From Wyeomyia smithii (Eukaryota; Arthropoda; Insecta; Diptera; Culicidae), in assembly GCF_029784165.1 (NCBI RefSeq), contig NC_073694.1:44437639-44501638 (forward strand): DNA of 64,000 nt. The letters run 5' to 3'. This document shows positions 59,363-64,000 of the stretch, piece by piece. The notes below the pieces were generated by a model. That model worked only from the letters and a program-made list of their open reading frames with translations, had not been told where the DNA came from and did not search any database. Each line of letters starts with the position of its first letter. Position 1 is the first letter of the stretch. The translations under genes and the position numbers were made by a program.

Positions 59363-60737
59363 CAGGGTGGCCACTTTACCGGAAAAACGGGAAAAGCGGG
59401 AAAAAGCCGGGAATTATAAATCACCGGGAAAAAAATACGGGAAAACCGGGAAATTAGGCTTCACGCCGGGAAAATCATCCTCCTTCATGTCTGCCGCTTT
59501 ATTTGTTCAACAGTTTCTGAGGAAATGTCAACATGAAACCCTGTTTTTTTTTTTGTTTACCTAACTGGCATGATTCTGCCGGATAGGGGAAAGCTGGTTG
59601 TTGGTTTCAGTTAAAGTCGACAGCGGCTTCGCAGCAAGATCTGCGTCAAATAAAATCAGGCTTGATCAGGTGGATAAATTTACTGTTCCGTCACATATAT
59701 TGTCAGATTTTAAAGAAGTCAAAAAGTTATCAGCGTCGCGAGAGGCGTATTGAAACTTCTTGTGAATAGTGTTCGACATCGCATCGGGGAGAATCCGGTC
59801 AAAAGTCAAATAGGACCGGAAACTTCGAGTCTCGATTTTATTTCGAACCGGACCGGAACGGAGCTACCCGGTTTGTACTTCCCGATTTTTGGTATGATTT
59901 TAACCACAAGCAGCAAAAAAAAAATTTTCATTCTGTGTTGGACCTTTTGACTACTTGATTTTGTTGGGGAAAGACGCCACCTTGAAGAGCCATTTGTTAA
60001 AGATTTCTCAGATTTTTTCTATATCAAAAACAAACAGTAGCTAAATTATTTTTTTTTTCAAATTGTTTATTCAGAGTGTCAGTTGAATTTATTTTACGGA
60101 CCATGGGAAAATTTCTTATACATTACATTGACCCAAACTCGAAAGTTTTAAAGTCCCAGGATCGAAGTTTTTCGAAAAAAAAATTGTTTTGAAATAACAG
60201 ATCTCAACGTTTCATGCCTTTTGCATAATGCATCTAGACAGTTTCATGTGCATTTTTTTCATTGGTCACTCTGAGGCTCTTCTTCCCAAAGTCCGCTTGA
60301 AGTTTTGCCTGAGGACATTTTTCTAGAAGACAAAAACTCTATGCCCCAACTCTTGAATTTATCCCACGCATTTCATTGGCATCCTGATACAGAAGCACTG
60401 CAAGCTCGAGAGAAGGTTGACAGAGAAAGATGCAGAAGGAAGCAAAAAAGCGTGGAAGGGAAAGATTGTCAACGATTTGGAGATAAAGACGGCGAAAATT
60501 GTGCAGCAGATCACCATGAAGGTACTTGCTAAAGTCGACAAACAGCTAAACACGATGAAGGAGGAATGTTTTTCATAGTTTTGTAACACTATTTTTGCAA
60601 GGCACAAATAAGAATGTGAAAATTGATTTTTTTCTCATTTGTTTTAAAAATAAAACACCGGGAAATTTCACTAAATATCATCGGGAAAACCGGGAAAAAA
60701 CCGGGAAATTGAAAATTGATATTGAGTGGCCACCCTG
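59363..60737. mobile_element. hAT-like non-autonomous element, CAGGGTGGCCACT ends
   Basis: CAGGGTGGCCACT pairs with AGTGGCCACCCTG at the far end. Octamers CATTTACT (59355-59362) and AATTTACT (60738-60745) flank it, an 8-bp duplication with one change. Both ends are rich in CCGGGAAAA. The 75-codon Lys/Glu/Arg-rich frame at 60305-60532 has no recognised domain. Confidence 0.82.
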
Positions 60738-60745
60738 AATTTACT

Positions 60746-62208
60746 GAAAACCAGTATTCGATTCAGTGATTCGCGAAAATACAGCAAAACTATTTGCTGA
60801 ACAGAAAACAGTAAATGAATGGTTGCTGGAATCCAGCAAAAGAATTGATATGTCAAAAAATTACGTCAAGCTGTCATTAGTAAAACGCGCCAAATCGCTG
60901 TGCAGCTGGTACGGGATCATCGCTAAGCTCCTGATAGCGAATATGGGACCATAGCTAAGTCCTTGTTGGGCTAGATGAACTTAAAAGTTGAAATGATAAT
61001 CATACATCTCTAGTTCAACAGTAATTTGCCTATGATCCGATGGGCGGATGGAATCTGGTGCCTGACGAAAACATGGTTCGCTTGAATTAACTGGTTAACC
61101 AGCAAATTGATTTATGCTTTGCTGAATGAACAGCAAATTGTCATAGCTGACAACCAGCAAGTTGTATTTTGTTTTACCGAACATGCAGCAAACGACCTGT
61201 CACTTTTATGCAATTGAGCATTACTGAATAATTAGCAAATTTCATTTTGCTGAACAGATTGCTGGAAGCACAGCACACCAAAAATCAGCAAAATTTTGGT
61301 GGTTTCCAGCAATGAAAATTTGATGTGCCGACTTTTTGTTGTTTTTCTGGTATCTATCCGCATTCTCTAGAGCAGCATGTATCAAATGACTTCACAAACA
61401 AATACATACAGGTAATGCAGAAATTCTGAGCTTTGGCAAACAAATGAATTAAACAACTTATATCTTCAAGATTCGTATTCACTGGACCAATGGGCTGTGA
61501 AGCTCCCGTCTTATTTGTATAAATTATTGACACACTTCCATATTAATTGATGAGGAAGTTGATGACATGAAAAAGTTAGATATGTCAGCGAAAATAAGAT
61601 AGTGAAGTCTACCGCTGAATTTTTCTAACTAATAAATATTGCAATTTTTTTTTTTCACTTGTACTCTAACTCGTGTCGACGGAAAGTATGAGTTAGTTTC
61701 CGCTTGCAAATATTCGATCTGAACAGTGTAACCAGAAAACTTATATTTGTTTTTAAAATACAGTCAAATTTCGCTCGTTGGGCTATGTTTAGTTAGGCTA
61801 CGTTTTAGTTGGGCTCCCGCTCGTTGGGTTATAGCCCAACTAAATCGAAGCCAAACATCATTTCTGATAACGTTGAATTTTGTTTGAGGGGTTTGTCGAT
61901 GCATTTTAACGCAGAAAGTAGAATTAATTGAAATAAAAACAAATGAAGCTGAGTATAAATGTAAACAAACAATATTTAAATCAATTGTCAGAGAAACAAT
62001 ATAAGTTTTGTGCCTTAATAATGCAACGTAGAGCTATGCCTATTTTTGGAAGTATTTGAGAACACGTTATTATTGAGCACTCCTTTTTGGCTTTAAATGT
62101 GTGGCTTAAGTAAAACAAATTTCGAATTTGGCCCTATGCTGCGTTTGGCTCAGGTTTTGACAGTTCGTTTGGCTCACAACATTCTCTCTATCTATTTCTC
62201 CATCTAAA
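60746..62208. other. Interior of the larger hAT-like element; no gene
   Basis: From 60780 to 61310 CAGCAAA words recur many times in both orientations (for example 61100, 61130, 61184, 61290), suggesting a further decayed repeat. The segment 61770-61860 has a GTTGGGCT/AGCCCAAC palindrome. No transposase motif. Confidence 0.4.
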
Positions 62209-62412
62209 GCCTGTAGTACACTCTTTGTCTAATGGTAAAATTTTTGACCTTCTGACATAATGGTCAAATTTATTTGACATCATGGTTGTTGTTTGCCCGT
62301 GTTTGCCTCATGTTAAAATTGGAGAGTGACAAATAATTATCTTCGACCAAATTTTTATCTGTCAAAAAGTGCCAAATATTTGACGCTTGGTCAAAGAGTG
62401 TAATACAGGCTT
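62209..62412. mobile_element. Small MITE, about 204 bp
   Basis: AAGCCTGTAGTACACTCTTTG at the left pairs with the inverted CAAAGAGTGTAATACAGGCTT at the right (one mismatch over about 20 bp). The interior has repeated TTTGAC/GTCAAA words. It is non-coding. Confidence 0.75.
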
Positions 62413-62817
62413 AAGTTTTGCTAGTGCAAATAGACTTGTGCGATACTTATACTGACAGTGGCAGCTTTTCAATGGTTCCAGCTCGTATCAACTAGCTGGC
62501 ATCTCCATCCGATTTTCTTTGCTTTATCGCAGCCAACATCGCAGCGGTTCTACGATGTGTGGGCTCCACTGACGCTGACCGACAGCATAACATAGCGTAA
62601 CAAAAGTGGCGGTGATCTCGTGTACACATTGAGATGTTAGCCCTTGTAACATGTCAGCTAGCTGGTTCGTATGCATAAAAGAATATCGATACAAATATCG
62701 CGGTTTTCAGTATCGATACGGTCGAGTATCGGACGCTTGTGTATCGATCCAAAAAATCGAAATATCGTCTCAAAAGTATCGATATTTCCGATACCGATAC
62801 AATATCGCCCATTGCTA

Positions 62818-63205
62818 ATGTGGTGTGTATGTGTAAGTAACGTGTGTGTGTATGTGTGTGTATATGTATTTGCGTGTGTGTGTGTATGTGTGTGTGCGTG
62901 TGTGTGTATGTGTGTGTGCGTGTGTGTGTATGTGTGTGCGTGTGTTTGTATGTGTGTGTGCGTGTGTGTGTGTGTATGTGTGTGTGCGTATGTGTGTATG
63001 TGTGTGTGCGTGTTTGTATGTGTGTGCGTGTGTGTATGTGTGTACGTATGTGTGTACGTATGTGTGTGATTAGTGTGTGTGTGCGTGTGTGTGTGTGAGT
63101 AGTGCGTTTGTGTGTGAGTAGTGTGTTTGTGTGTGTGTGTGTGCTTGTGTGTGTGTTTATGTGTGTTGTGTGTATTTCGTGTATGTCTGTATGTGTGTAT
63201 AACAT
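62818..63205. repeat. GT microsatellite, right part
   Basis: About 390 bp of GTGTGTGTATGTGTGTGC-type repeats, continuing the tract at 59090-59200. All His/Thr-rich and Cys/Val-rich frames over it are artefacts. Confidence 0.92.
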
Positions 63206-64000
63206 ATTTGTGCAAAAATGCATTTATCCAAGTAAATATATTTATGACAGAAAACTTGTATAGGCAACAAGGTAATTATTTTTCCTATTGATACTTCAAT
63301 TGGTATTTCTATGATAACGACCATAATTTTATGCTAGTTATTTTCAGCACTGAGCCTGTTTTGTGTTTATTTGTAACATGGGACTAACCAAAATCCATAT
63401 TTTTCTAATCAGTTTAGCAACAGAAAGTGTTTTCTTGCGATTTTTTTAAAGCACTGGGTATGTGAAGAAGTTTTTGAGGTTTAAGCAAAAAGTGATGATA
63501 AATTACATGGGACTGTTATGCATTTATGGGCAGCTTATGTGGGTATTGGTATTTGTATGCTGTGGTTTATGACAGGTGTTTGTGTTTTTTTGTGAAATGT
63601 TCATGGATTATTGTGTATGGTATTTCTACGTTTGGTGTGTGTTATATACTATGGCTATGGCAGAATTAAATCTTCACATCCACCATGGTCCCACGGCAAG
63701 CCTACGTTTGTGCACTGAAGCACATATCCTTTAACTTTTTCTAGAAATTTATTTCTCTGTGTCGCATTTTTTATCACGAGACAAAAAAAACGTTTCCGAC
63801 TTATGGGGAGACTCCCTTTGATGTAAGAAAGGGGGACAATATTGCTAAATTTCGCGTCGTTGAACGTGGCTTTGCACACAACCCTTTTGTTTTTTTACGT
63901 TAGAATAATCATTTAAATTATACTTATAAACAACAAGAATCGATTTTAGGTTTGTTTTTTTTTTAATCTAAAGAAACAACCAGAAAATTATCTTTTGAAT
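63206..64000. other. Non-coding to the window end
   Basis: A 74-codon minus-strand frame (63879-63655, with GLPWDHGGCEDLILP) has no recognised domain. Nothing else. Confidence 0.35.

Larger units (their letters stand above)
59201..62817. mobile_element. hAT-like element, 3.6 kb, inserted in a GT microsatellite
   Basis: It starts TAGCATTGGGCGATAC and ends with the inverted ATATCGCCCATTGCTA. ATGTGGTG lies immediately outside both ends (59193-59200, 62818-62825), a perfect 8-bp duplication. Both subterminal regions carry many GTATCGATAC words (59227-59320, 62690-62800), a typical binding-site arrangement in hAT elements. No transposase could be read. A second hAT-like element (59363) and a MITE (62209) lie within it. 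Confidence 0.8.

Noticed and set aside
62654..63223. Long His/Thr-rich and Cys/Val-rich frames on both strands
   Set aside because: They are translations of a GT microsatellite.

Overview
This is mosquito nuclear DNA, most probably from Aedes. It has small spliced introns (62-73 nt), very AT-rich intergenic sequence, and dense nested transposons. A Feilai-type tRNA-derived SINE, known from Aedes aegypti, lies at 54.57-54.92 kb. I see no bacterial, phage or CRISPR features. I ran no database search, so family names rest on motifs I could read.

Host genes. (1) On the minus strand, 4942 to 1, are the first visible exons of a very large cytoskeletal protein: 257 nt, a 62-nt intron, then one exon open for 4623 nt that leaves the window still coding. 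Its first residues look like a smoothelin domain. The rest is Ser/Pro/Lys/Glu-rich linker with a motif (ESLLSVxxKVxKF type) repeated four times. (2) On the plus strand, 13448-16031, is a complete five-exon thrombospondin of the short, COMP-like kind: signal peptide, short Cys-pair coiled-coil region, four EGF-like modules, calcium-binding type 3 repeats and the C-terminal lectin-like domain, 773 residues. (3) A GC-richer promoter-like zone at about 38.9-41.1 kb contains what reads as a 5' untranslated exon on the minus strand, which could be the remote first exon of gene 1. The thrombospondin gene would then lie inside its intron on the opposite strand. (4) A possible short first coding exon with a ZAD-like CxxC start lies at 53.86 kb on the plus strand.

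Mobile DNA, left to right: TA-flanked MITEs with ACGCGG-rich ends (7.5, 20.6, 21.2-21.7 kb); a dead mariner/Tc1-group element (8.2-9.5 kb); about 1-kb TIR elements with GGGGAACTGCTCC ends (11.3, 22.4, 47.4 kb); a tRNA-type SINE family (18.9 and 45.4 kb); MITEs at 23.3 and 25.6 kb; a LINE remnant on the minus strand (31.4-37.8 kb) split by at least three insertions, one of which has itself taken in a fold-back element and a Tc1-type element; mariner and LINE debris (42.8-45.4 kb); a jockey-clade LINE of 4160 bp inserted in one of the 1-kb elements with a 14-bp target duplication (47.9-52.1 kb); a 1.6-kb fold-back element (55.8-57.4 kb); and a hAT-like element of 3.6 kb that split a GT microsatellite and itself holds a second hAT-like element (59.2-62.8 kb).

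No new gene system is apparent. The most informative signals are the unclosed giant exon, the compact thrombospondin, and several insertion histories that can be read to the base from intact target-site duplications.
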